From the NCBI GenBank assembly GCA_948471055.1, contig CAOKQZ010000020.1:1-39162 (forward strand): a DNA stretch of 39,162 bases. Reading direction: 5' to 3'. The first letter of the stretch is position 1. Each line of letters begins with the position of its first letter. A program made the translations under genes and the position numbers. Of the stretch, positions 26,372-33,842 are shown piece after piece. The notes below the pieces were generated by a model. The model saw nothing but the letters and a program-made list of their open reading frames with translations, ran no database searches and had not been told where the DNA came from. The stretch is from an uncultured Clostridium sp. GTDB taxonomy: Bacteria; Bacillota; Clostridia; TANB77; CAG-508.

Positions 26372-26485
26372 ATGAGTTTTATATTATTCTTAATGTTCGC
26401 CTTAATGGCATCAGTAACCGTAAACGTAACCTTATTTACAATTATATACATACAATATGTAAATAGAATTTTAGATAAGGAATAA
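26372..26485 (+). CDS. Small hydrophobic peptide, candidate type I toxin (Fst-like), 37 aa
   Basis: The ORF starts MSFILFLMFALMASVTVNVT and continues to a charged end NRILDKE. It has one membrane segment of about 25 residues and a short charged C-terminus, the build of Fst/Ldr-type toxins. GAGGTGG lies 6 nt before the ATG and is inside a hairpin. Its 3' end is a strong hairpin shared with an opposing antisense transcription unit that has its own near-consensus promoter. This convergent layout is that of par/Fst type I toxin-antitoxin loci. The toxin role is inferred from layout and composition, not from a family match. Confidence 0.6.
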   Translation: MSFILFLMFALMASVTVNVTLFTIIYIQYVNRILDKE

Positions 26486-26532
26486 AATAACAGCACATTC
26501 TACTTTTTGACCTAAGGGAATGTGCCGTTATT
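26486..26532. terminator. Shared hairpin terminator of the toxin gene and antisense RNA
   Basis: AATAACAGCACATTC pairs with GAATGTGCCGTTATT (one mismatch), with a 17-nt loop. T-rich on both sides (ACTTTTTAC on plus; TTTTATTCC on minus). Confidence 0.75.
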
Positions 26533-26578
26533 ACTTTTTACAAGTGGTAACCATATTGGCTATGGTTTCTCATTTTCT
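26486..26578 (-). ncRNA. Candidate antisense antitoxin RNA
   Basis: Predicted from a strong minus-strand promoter (26585-26613) and the shared terminator: about 90 nt. It contains AACCATA-gccaa-TATGGTT as a stem-loop and ACCACTT, which can pair with the toxin leader's CTATGG and GTGGT parts. It overlaps the 3' end of the toxin mRNA directly. Confidence 0.5.
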
Positions 26579-26584
26579 ATCTAT

Positions 26585-26613
26585 ATTATACTCAGATTTT
26601 TAAAAAAAGTCAA
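26585..26613 (-). promoter_or_regulatory. Promoter of the antisense RNA
   Basis: On the minus strand TTGACT, 17-nt spacer, TATAAT. There is no ORF with a ribosome binding site downstream of it before the shared terminator. Confidence 0.75.
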
Positions 26614-26708
26614 ATCATTTTCAAATTAAAATAGCACCGTAAAGTAAAAATTTAAATTGTATAAACCTTCTTTTATTGGGTAACACTAATAAAAAGGAGG
26701 TTTTTTGT

Positions 26709-28210
26709 ATGGAAAATTCTTATTGGTTGGATTCGGTTTGTTTGCCTGAGTTTCCAAATTTAGAGAAAAATTTGAAGGTAGATGTTTGTATTATTGGTGG
26801 TGGAATAACTGGTCTTTCTACTGCTTATTATTTAGCAAAGAATGGTTATGAGGTTTGTGTATTGGAAAAAGATAGACTTTGTCATCACACGACTCGGAAA
26901 TACAACTGCGAAAATTACATCACAACATGACTTGTTTTATGATTATTTAATTCATACTTTTGGTATGGAATTTGCTAAGAATTATTTAGAAGCAAATGAA
27001 AAGGCGATTCATAATATTTATGATATTATTCAAAAAGAACATATTTCTTGTGATTTTGAATGGCAAGATAATTTTGTTTATACGGATTCAGAAGAAGAAG
27101 TGATTAAAATTAAAAATGAGCTAAGAAGTGTTACTTCTCTTGGATTTCCTGCCGAATTGGTAGAAAACGCTTCTCTTCCTTTTCCTATTTTAGCAGGAAT
27201 TAAATTTCCAAACCAAGCACAATTTCATCCTTTAAAATATGTACAAGGTTTAATAAACTCCATTACCAATAATAAGGGACAAATTTATGAGAATACCAAG
27301 GTTTATGATGTTCATAAAAAGGACAATGGTTATGAAATAGAAACTGCTCATCAACATGTTAAAGCAAAATATGTAGTACTTTCTTGCCATTATCCTATTA
27401 TCAATGCACCGGGTTTTTACTTTTTAAAAATGTACCAAGAAACCTCCTATGTGATTGGTTTTACTACTAATTCGGAGCCTTTTTTGCGGTATGTATATTA
27501 ACACCAAATCCCCTATTTGTTCTTTACGAACCGTTCCTTATGGAGATACTCGCCTTATCTTAATGGGAGGTTCTTCTCATAAAACAGGAAGTAAAGAGGA
27601 TTTGTCTAGCTGTTACCGTGATTTGGAAAATAGAGCAAAAGAACTTTATCCAGATGCCAATATTCTTTACCATTGGAACACTGAAGATTGTATTCCTCTT
27701 GATAAAATTCCTTATATTGGTGAATTTTCTAATTTAATGCCACATATGTATGTTGCCACTGGTTTTAAAAAATGGGGTATGACAACTTCTAATATTGCGG
27801 CCAATATTATCCTTGATATGATTATGGAAAAAGAAAGTCCTTATGCGAAAACCTTTGAGTCCACAAGATTTCATCCCATCCAAAACGGAACCGAGTTTGT
27901 AAATATGTTAAAACAAACTACCAATTCTCTTATTTTGGATAAATTGAAAATTCCAGAGGAAACCTTAGCTTCTATTGCGAAAGACGAGGGAAAAATTGTT
28001 GAATTTGAAGATACCAAACTTGGTATTTATCGTGATAAGGAAGGAAAATATTTTGCCTTACGTCCTATTTGTAGCCATTTAGGTTGTGAGCTTTCTTGGA
28101 ATAATTTAGATAAAACTTGGGATTGCCCTTGCCATGGTTCTCGTTTTAGTTATATGGGAAAATCCCTTTACGACCCAAGCATTAAAGACCTTGAACTAAT
28201 TTCTTTGTAA
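26709..28210 (+). CDS. FAD-dependent oxidoreductase with C-terminal Rieske domain, two CGG +1 frameshifts
   Basis: Corrected length is 499 aa. N-terminal dinucleotide fold CIIGGGITGLSTAYYLAKNG with VLEKD; DAO-type body; C-terminal Rieske [2Fe-2S] site CSHLGC … CPCHGSRF (about residues 455-478). Such proteins couple flavin oxidation of an amine-like substrate to an iron-sulfur centre; the substrate is unknown. The two frame breaks are CGG at 26895 (ACT C GGA gives TTGNTTAKITSQH, a strongly conserved block of this family) and 27487 (TTG C GGT gives FLGMYIN). Each restores Gly. AAAAGGAGG lies before the ATG at 26709. A family A repeat follows the stop codon. Confidence 0.88.
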
Positions 28211-28265
28211 GAACCCCCAGTCGCTGACTCGCGACAGCCCCCTTAAGTAAAGGGGCCTTTTTTTC
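28209..28265 (+). repeat. Intergenic hairpin repeat family A, full copy
   Basis: AAGAACCCCCAGTCGC-tgact-CGCGACAG, then CCCCCTTAAGTAAAGGGGCC and a run of seven or more T. It starts inside the stop codon of the FAD/Rieske gene, ideal as its terminator; copA converges from the other side. Confidence 0.8.
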
Positions 28266-28286
28266 TGTTTGTCTAGCATAGAAATT

Positions 28287-30489
28287 TTACATTCGTTTTA
28301 GTCGTAGTGCGTTTAGTATTACGGTGATACTGCTTAGTACCATGGCAAGGCTTGCTAGCATTGGGTTTATAGAAATTCCAATTGGTTTTAGTAACCCCAT
28401 GGCAATGGGTATCATGATACAATTATAGAAAAATGCCCAAAATAGATTTTGTTTGATATTTTTTAGTGTTTTTTTACTAATATCCATTAACTGGATTATG
28501 CTATTTAAATCATTTTTGGTTAAAATCACATTGGAAGAATCCATGGCAATATCAGTTCCACTATTTACACTAACACCAATATCTGCACTTGCTAAGGCTG
28601 GGCTATCGTTTATTCCATCTCCACACATCATCACAAATTTTCCTTTGCTTTTTAATTCGTAAATGGTATTGGTCTTTTGGGTAGGCAATACATTGGAAAT
28701 TACTTTATGAATTCCAATTTCTTTTGCTATGGTTTCGGCGGTTTCTTTGTGGTCTCCTGTTAGCATAATGGTTTCAATGTTTCGATTGTTTAATTCGTTT
28801 ACGACTTCCTTTGCTTCACTTCTTACTTGGTCTCTTACCCCAATCATAGCAAGAATTTCGTTGTTATTTACCACATATACAATACTGTTTCCTTCTTTTG
28901 CAAGCTGTTTTTCCTCTTCCGAATGTGAATTGAAGATATCATATTTTTCTAGTATTTTGGCATTTCCTAGTATCCATTTTTCTTGCTTAACTTCTCCCGT
29001 CATGCCAAAACCTGCTATGTTTTCCACATTTTCTACTGTTTTTTGTGGTATTTTCTTTTCTTCTAAATAATCGGTAAAGGCTTTCCCGATGGGATGAGTA
29101 GATTTTCCCTCGATGCTTCCTACTATTTGTAATAGTTCCTCTTCCTTTTTTGAGGTATAATTTAATACTTTTGCTATTTTTAGGGTGCCATAGGTTAAGG
29201 TACCTGTTTTATCAAATACTACGGTATTTACCTTTTTTGCATTTTCTAGTATTTCGCTTTTCTTAATTAAAATTCCGTTTTTCGATACAGCGCCCTTCGC
29301 TAATCACAATAGCAAGTGGGGTAGCAAGTCCTAAACTACAAGGGCATGCGACAACTAGTACTGTGACAAATGCTAAAATGGCACTTTCAAGCCCTTGCCC
29401 TAGAATAAGATAGCTAAATAAGGTAAGAATGGCAAGTACAATGACAATTGGCACAAAATAGCCAGACACAGTGTCTGCTACTTTTGCAATTGGTGCTTTT
29501 TGGTTACTTGCTTCTAATACCAGCCTTACAATTTCCGATATGGTGGATTCTTTTCCAATCCTTTCGGCTTTGTATTCGATGTATCCATCATAATTCATGC
29601 TTCCTGCAATTACTTTATTTCCTACTTCTTTGGTAACTGGCTTACTTTCTCCTGTAATAAAGGCTTCATCAAAGTGGGCCTTTCCTGTAATAATTTCGCC
29701 ATCTACTGCAATTTTTTCACCCGGTTTGGAAATAACAATATCTCCTTTTCGAATTTCGTCTAAGGTGACTTGTATTTCTTCTCCATTTCTTTTAAGAACT
29801 GCGGTATTTGGTGTGATTTTTACTAATTTTTGTATGGACTCTTTGGTTTTGTCTTTACTAATTCCATCCATATAGCGTCCGAGTTTGATAAAATAGATGA
29901 CAATACTTGCGGATTCAAAATATAGGTTCATAACTTCATGATGATTTCCTTGTAGCACGAAATACATATTGTATAGGCTATAGCCGATGCTTGTAAGAAC
30001 CCCAATTGCTACTAGGGTATCCATATTGGGGGTGGCATGAATTAAATTTTTATATCCATTTTTTAAAATATCCCATCCATAAATGCAAAAGGCTATGGTA
30101 ATTAGCAATAAACTTACCATGTAACTTTCGGGATTTAGGTGTGGGTCTAAAAAGGGAATGGTTGGTAGATTTACCATGTGGCCCATTGCGATATACATAA
30201 GTAGAATTGCTAATATGGTAAAAACAATAAATAACCTTTTTTCTTTTTTTGTTTTTTGTTCTATTTTGATTTCTTTAAATTCTCCTAGGCTTTTAAACCC
30301 GGCTTGTTTTACAAATTGTTCTAGTTTTTCTTGTTGTAATATTTTTTCATCATATTCAATGGTAGCATTTGCCATAACAAGATTAACCGATGCCTGATAA
30401 ACCCCATTTTGTTTGTTTAAATATTTTTCAAGCCCATTGGAACATGCACTACAAGTCATTCCTTCAATGGATAAAATGATTTTTTTCAT
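28287..30489 (-). CDS. copA: P1B-type copper-transporting ATPase CopA, interrupted by a CGG +1 frameshift
   Basis: CopA exports Cu(I) using ATP. Corrected length is 733 aa. One N-terminal heavy-metal domain (GMTCSACSNGLEKYL), about eight membrane helices, GESKPVTKEV actuator (ITGES), the ion-path CPC motif (VVACPCSLGLATP), then the phosphorylation site DKTGTLT and the hinge GDGIND. The frame breaks at the minus-strand CGG at 29277-29275 (codon 405): AAA C GGA ATT TTA restores EKGILIKKSEIL (family N-G-I-L-I-K); straight reading stops 4 codons later, before DKTGTLT. Start at 30489 by family fit; the longer reading from 30543 has no good site. Co-directional with copZ upstream. Confidence 0.92.
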
Positions 30490-30569
30490 ACAACATCCAT
30501 TCCTTTCTCGCTTTTTGCTATAAGTACTTAACTTTCCCGGCAAAACGATACTCTTTGTAAAAATCTTTT

Positions 30570-30779
30570 TTAATTTTCTTTTACTTCAAACCCAAGGTCT
30601 TCTATTTTTTCTTTTAAAATACTTTTCTCAATTTTTCTATCTGCCTTTACCAAAACGGTTCCATTTACATGGTCTGCAGCTACTTCTTTTACTCCATCAA
30701 TTGTGCTAAGAGCATTAACCACTCTTTTTTCACAACCTCCACAAACCATTCCGCTAACTTTCATTTTCATTTCTTCCAT
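30570..30779 (-). CDS. copZ: Copper chaperone CopZ-like, heavy-metal-associated domain protein
   Basis: This is a 69-aa single HMA domain: KMKVSGMVCGGCEKRVVNAL, with the metal-binding C-G-G-C, then GVKEVAADHVNGTVLVKADR. It delivers Cu(I) to CopA. It sits 80 bp upstream of copA, same strand, so probably one copper-detoxification operon. AAGGAAGGAA precedes the ATG. A small inverted repeat GAAAG-aaataca-CTTTC (30822-30838) lies just upstream and could be the operator of a copper-responsive repressor, but no copY/csoR gene is in the window. Confidence 0.9.
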   Translation of the reverse strand: MEEMKMKVSGMVCGGCEKRVVNALSTIDGVKEVAADHVNGTVLVKADRKIEKSILKEKIEDLGFEVKEN

Positions 30780-30941
30780 AAAAATTCCTTCCTTTCTTTG
30801 TTCAAAGGCATATGTAGTTATGAAAGTGTATTTCTTTCAAACTAGTCCTTCGTTTTTTATAAAATCATTCTTTCTATCATTTTATCATTGATTCTTTAAA
30901 ATCATGTCATTTTTATACATTACTTTTTTTTCGTTACTTCC

Positions 30942-31361
30942 TTAGGGCTTGTGTAATAAATTTTCAAATTTATCGCTAAATTCTTTACGATACTTTTTTA
31001 AATTGACTGGTTTTAAGTTTGAATTCGTAAAGCAATGCTTTGTTTCCCCTGTTAATACTAATTTTCCAGTCTTTTTCTCGATTACCTCATAACCAATTGT
31101 CATTCGTACTTTTGTATATTCTTTTGCATATGGTTTTATAATAATCGTATCTCCAAATGTAACATGGTGATGATAGGTACAGTTTACTCCTAATACTGGT
31201 ATCGTAACCCCATTTGCTTCTAATACATCAAATGGCATATCAATACTTTCTAACCAATCACATCTTGCCTCTTCTAAAAATCGAATATAATTGGAATGAT
31301 GTACCACACCCATTCGGTCGGTTTCATAATAATTAATTTTTCTTTCAAAAGAATACTCCAT
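30942..31361 (-). CDS. Acyl-CoA thioesterase, YbgC/FadM (hot-dog fold) family
   Basis: This is a 139-aa hot-dog-fold protein. The N-terminal YYETDRMGVVHHSNYIRFLE block carries the catalytic Asp (about residue 15) and the following HHSNY characteristic of the 4-hydroxybenzoyl-CoA thioesterase-like/YbgC family. YHHHVTFGDTIIIKPYAKE follows. Substrate unknown; short or medium acyl-CoA or acyl-ACP is likely. AGGAGG lies 4-5 nt before the ATG. It stands alone between copZ and tRNA-Arg. Confidence 0.88.
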   Translation of the reverse strand: MEYSFERKINYYETDRMGVVHHSNYIRFLEEARCDWLESIDMPFDVLEANGVTIPVLGVNCTYHHHVTFGDTIIIKPYAKEYTKVRMTIGYEVIEKKTGKLVLTGETKHCFTNSNLKPVNLKKYRKEFSDKFENLLHKP

Positions 31362-31503
31362 GGTTCCTCCTCTTATTTTAAGTGCATATTAAAAAATAAA
31401 AAGTTAATCGTGAATAGTACAAATGTGCCTGTTACATTTTCTAATAAACTATTCATTATTAACTCTTCACCATTTCACTTACGACTTGTTAAAATCGCGC
31501 ATC

Positions 31504-31580
31504 TGGTGTGCCCGGAGGGATTCGAACCCCCGATCTCGAAGTTCGTAGCCTCGCATTCTATCCAGCTAAACTACGGGCAC
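31504..31580 (-). tRNA. tRNA-Arg (anticodon ACG)
   Basis: On the minus strand GTGCCCG pairs with CGGGCAC, the D-arm is TTTAGCTGGATAGAAT, the anticodon stem is CGAGG/CTTCG with loop CTACGAA (anticodon ACG), the T-loop is TTCGAAT, and CCA is encoded. With A34 edited to inosine it reads CGT, CGC and CGA but not CGG, which matters for the CGG observation in this window. Confidence 0.95.
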
Positions 31581-31598
31581 ATGTTTTATAACAGTACT

Positions 31599-31627
31599 AT
31601 TATACTTTCTTTTTAATAGAATTTCAA
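31599..31627 (-). promoter_or_regulatory. Promoter of tRNA-Arg
   Basis: On the minus strand TTGAAA, 17-nt spacer, TATAAT, about 19 nt upstream of the tRNA 5' end. Confidence 0.75.
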
Positions 31628-31655
31628 GTAATTTAAAGAAAATTTATAAAATATC

Positions 31656-31684
31656 TTGCAAACCTTCCATTTTTGTGCTATATT
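31656..31684 (+). promoter_or_regulatory. Promoter of tRNA-Pro
   Basis: TTGCAA, 17-nt spacer, TATATT, about 18 nt upstream of the tRNA 5' end. Confidence 0.7.
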
Positions 31685-31702
31685 ATATAAGCACAAGGAT
31701 TT

Positions 31703-31778
31703 CGAGGTGTAGCGCAGTTGGTAGCGCGCGTGGTTTGGGACCATGAGGTCGCAGGTTCGATCCCTGTCACCTCGACCA
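31703..31778 (+). tRNA. tRNA-Pro (anticodon TGG)
   Basis: CGAGGTG pairs with CACCTCG, the D-arm is GCGCAGTTGGTAGCGC, the anticodon stem is CGTGG/CCATG with loop TTTGGGA (anticodon TGG), the T-arm is GCAGG-TTCGATC-CCTGT, and CCA is encoded. The mobilizable element begins just downstream, so its 3' end may be the integration site, but no second copy of that end lies in the window. Confidence 0.95.
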
Positions 31779-31834
31779 TATTTTGCCCTTTTTCAAGGGA
31801 ATTTAAGAGAATTTATAAAAATTCAAAAATTATG

Positions 31835-31880
31835 AATTATGCTATTTTTCAATAGAAATGAAGAATAGCATAATTTTTTT
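31835..31880 (+). terminator. Strong terminator between tRNA-Pro and the mobile-element genes
   Basis: AATTATGCTATT pairs perfectly with AATAGCATAATT (31864-31875) and is followed by seven T. Confidence 0.75.
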
Positions 31881-31916
31881 GAGTTCGGAAAAATTCTATA
31901 AAATATGCTCATTTTC

Positions 31917-31980
31917 TTCAACAAAAAATTTTAACAAAATTTTTTCAAGTTCAAAAAAAGCTTCAACAAATTTCAACAAA
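31917..31980. repeat. TTCAACAAA repeats upstream of the rep gene (possible iterons)
   Basis: TTCAACAAA occurs at 31917, 31962 and 31972, with a degenerate TTAACAAAA at about 31931, in very AT-rich DNA about 70 bp before the RepA-like gene. This is the usual place for an origin. The stretch 31779-32048 holds no gene. Confidence 0.45.
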
Positions 31981-32048
31981 GAGATTTTTAGCTAAATATC
32001 AATAGTTTTCAAAGTTCTTCAAATTAAAGAAAAGGAGAACTTATTCAA

Positions 32049-32612
32049 ATGGAATTTATACCCTATAAAGCTAATGAATGCTTTGAGCATTTATATTATC
32101 AAATACCAATGGAATTATTTTGTAATAAAAATTACAAAGACAAGCTAAATTCAGATAGTAAGATTCTTTATGGATTTCTATTAAACAGATTAACCTTATC
32201 TAGAAAAAATAATTGGTTTGATGAAGAAGGTAATATATTCTTAATATTTACTAGAAAAGAAGTTCAAGAATTATTGAATTTATCAGATAAAACTGCTACA
32301 AAGGCATTTAAACAATTAAAAGAATGTAAGTTAATATATGAGAAAAAACAAGGCTCTACTAAACCTAATTTGATTTATGTAGGAAAAATAGAACACGATA
32401 AAAATCTTATGAAAGTGATTCGTAAAAATTACGAGTCAAGAGTCGGAAAATCTACGAGTCATGACACGGAAAATTTACGACCTAACTATAAAAATAATAA
32501 TTATAACTATAAAGGAAAAGGCAAATATAGTTTTCAAAATTATGAACAAAGGCATTATGATAATTTAGATTTTTTATATGCAAATAATTTTAATGGATTA
32601 TATCAAAATTAG
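32049..32612 (+). CDS. RepA N-terminal-domain replication initiator-like protein
   Basis: This is a 187-aa protein. Residues 1-100 match the RepA_N type initiator seen on Firmicutes plasmids and mobilizable elements: YYQIPMELF near the start, SDSKILYGFLLNRLTLSRKN, and a winged-helix region FTRKEVQELLNLSDKTATKAF (split: FTRKEVQELLNLS, DKTATKAFKQL). The C-terminus is Asn/Tyr-rich (YKNNNYNYKGKGK) and low in complexity. Full RepA_N initiators are longer, so this may be a short IME-type version. AAAAGGAG precedes the ATG. First gene of the element; tnpV follows after 19 bp. Confidence 0.7.
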   Translation: MEFIPYKANECFEHLYYQIPMELFCNKNYKDKLNSDSKILYGFLLNRLTLSRKNNWFDEEGNIFLIFTRKEVQELLNLSDKTATKAFKQLKECKLIYEKKQGSTKPNLIYVGKIEHDKNLMKVIRKNYESRVGKSTSHDTENLRPNYKNNNYNYKGKGKYSFQNYEQRHYDNLDFLYANNFNGLYQN

Positions 32613-32631
32613 AAAAAAGGAGAAGTTAGAT

Positions 32632-33027
32632 ATGGAAAATGAAGAATTAAAAGAAAGATTTATAGATGAAAAAACAGGAATTGAATATATAAAAAAAGGC
32701 GACTATTACTTTCCAAATTTAGTTGATTCAGCTAGTGTAAAAGCTAATGAACTTGGTAAATATGGAAAGTTAAGATTAAAATATTTATTAGAGCATAAGA
32801 AAGCAGAATATACAATTTTATGGGTTGAAGATAAATTGAGAAGTCATTTGCTTGAGATAGATAAAACAGCAAATGAAAGATTTAATTTGTTAATGAAACA
32901 ATTTGCAGAGCAAGAAAATATAACTGAAAAATTAAAAGCAACTAATCAAATGGAATGGGTTTGCAGAATGAATAATATTAAAAATCGTGTAGAAGAAGTT
33001 ATATTTAGTGAACTAATCTATGTTTAA
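32632..33027 (+). CDS. tnpV: TnpV family transposon-encoded protein
   Basis: This is a 131-aa protein with the TnpV layout: an N-terminal FIDEKTGIEYIKKGDYYFPN, then LGKYGKLRLKYLLEHKKAEY, LLEIDKTANERFNLLMKQFA, and the C-terminal NQMEWVCRMNNIKNRVEEVI. Found on Tn4451/Tn4551-like mobilizable elements; role unknown, not a transposase in itself. Start: the ATG at 32632 has AAAAGGAG before it; the longer reading from 32578 overlaps the upstream gene. The following ORF starts 16 bp after its stop codon. Confidence 0.8.
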   Translation: MENEELKERFIDEKTGIEYIKKGDYYFPNLVDSASVKANELGKYGKLRLKYLLEHKKAEYTILWVEDKLRSHLLEIDKTANERFNLLMKQFAEQENITEKLKATNQMEWVCRMNNIKNRVEEVIFSELIYV

Positions 33028-33043
33028 AATGGAGGTTAAAGTT

Positions 33044-33370
33044 ATGGAAAAAATAGAAAGTTTTTATAAAGAATATGAAGATATGTTTGAAGAATATTTA
33101 GAAAATAGTAGAAGATATTTAAAAGATAATAATGAAAAATATGCAGAGTTAAAAAATGAATATAACAAAATATTAGAACAAAATGAAAACTTAACTTGGA
33201 TACTAGAAGGAGATATTAAAGGTAGAAATTTATCAAATGAAGAATGCTTTTCACTTTCAAAATTGGTACAAATTTATTATGATATGCAATCAATAGAAGA
33301 AAGAGAAATTTTCTTTTTAGGTGGTAAAGAATCATACTTTTTCTTTAAAAAGCTTGGTATTTTGAAGTGA
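33044..33370 (+). CDS. Mobile-element-associated protein of unknown function, 108 aa
   Basis: An acidic, largely helical protein starting MEKIESFYKEYEDMFEEY, with a coiled-coil-like stretch to about residue 55 and a Tyr/Phe-rich end (ESYFFFKKLGILK). GGAGG lies 8 nt before the ATG at 33044; the longer reading from 33020 overlaps tnpV and is less likely. It lies between tnpV and mobC, where similar small acidic ORFs are often found in such elements. No function can be assigned. Confidence 0.65.
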   Translation: MEKIESFYKEYEDMFEEYLENSRRYLKDNNEKYAELKNEYNKILEQNENLTWILEGDIKGRNLSNEECFSLSKLVQIYYDMQSIEEREIFFLGGKESYFFFKKLGILK

Positions 33371-33403
33371 GTACTTTGTAGATTTCTTGAATATGCAAGC
33401 AAC

Positions 33404-33428
33404 GTATTTGTACTCACACTACAAATAC
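33404..33428 (+). other. oriT: Candidate oriT inverted repeat
   Basis: GTATTTGTA-ctcacac-TACAAATAC, a perfect 9-bp inverted repeat with a 7-nt spacer, lies in the 118-bp gap before mobC and the relaxase gene, the standard position of oriT in MobC/relaxase elements. The nick site cannot be told from sequence. Confidence 0.5.
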
Positions 33429-33488
33429 CAACAAGAATGGAACAAGTCCCAAACCCTAATAAGAAAAAACAGAAAGCGAGATGAAAAA

Positions 33489-33836
33489 ATGAGAAATAGA
33501 AATATAAAAATCAATGTGTTTTTAAATGAAGATGAAAACCAAATTCTGAATGAAAAAGTTAAAAAATCTGGATTAAACAAATCAGAATTTTTTAGAAAAA
33601 TAATTTTAGATTATCATCTAAAAGAAAAACCAGACGAAAAATTTTATGAAATACTTTCACAACTTCGAGGGATGGCGACAAACTTAAATCAAATGGCAAG
33701 AACTTATAATAAATATCAAGGATATATGAGAGAAGATAAAATCAATCCTTTATTAAATCAAATACAAAATTTTATACTAGCATTAGAAGAAGTTTATCTT
33801 ATACCACAAAAGGAAAAGAATATTAGTGGGTGGTAA
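33489..33836 (+). CDS. mobC: MobC-like relaxosome accessory protein
   Basis: This is a 115-aa protein. N-terminal ribbon-helix-helix type segment (IKINVFLNEDENQILNEK, then VKKSGLNKSEFFRKIIL) and the conserved C-terminal MobC block LSQLRGMATNLNQMARTYNK. It binds oriT DNA and helps the relaxase. Start: the ATG at 33489 is taken from the family fit; the upstream part of the longer frame (from 33387) overlaps the candidate oriT and is unlikely to be coding. Its stop codon is 6 bp before the relaxase ATG, so they are translationally linked. Confidence 0.85.
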   Translation: MRNRNIKINVFLNEDENQILNEKVKKSGLNKSEFFRKIILDYHLKEKPDEKFYEILSQLRGMATNLNQMARTYNKYQGYMREDKINPLLNQIQNFILALEEVYLIPQKEKNISGW

Positions 33837-33842
33837 TTGATT

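Noticed and set aside
12816..30489. The ten frame breaks as ordinary random sequencing indels or pseudogenes
   Set aside because: All are the same base (C), same context (before GG), same codon phase and at a conserved or expected Gly, with no homopolymer relation and no other damage. A context-specific basecalling artefact is not excluded and is listed as the refuting test.
30822..30838. CopY/CsoR operator upstream of copZ
   Set aside because: The small inverted repeat does not match the known CopY box, and no regulator gene is present; mentioned only in the copZ entry.
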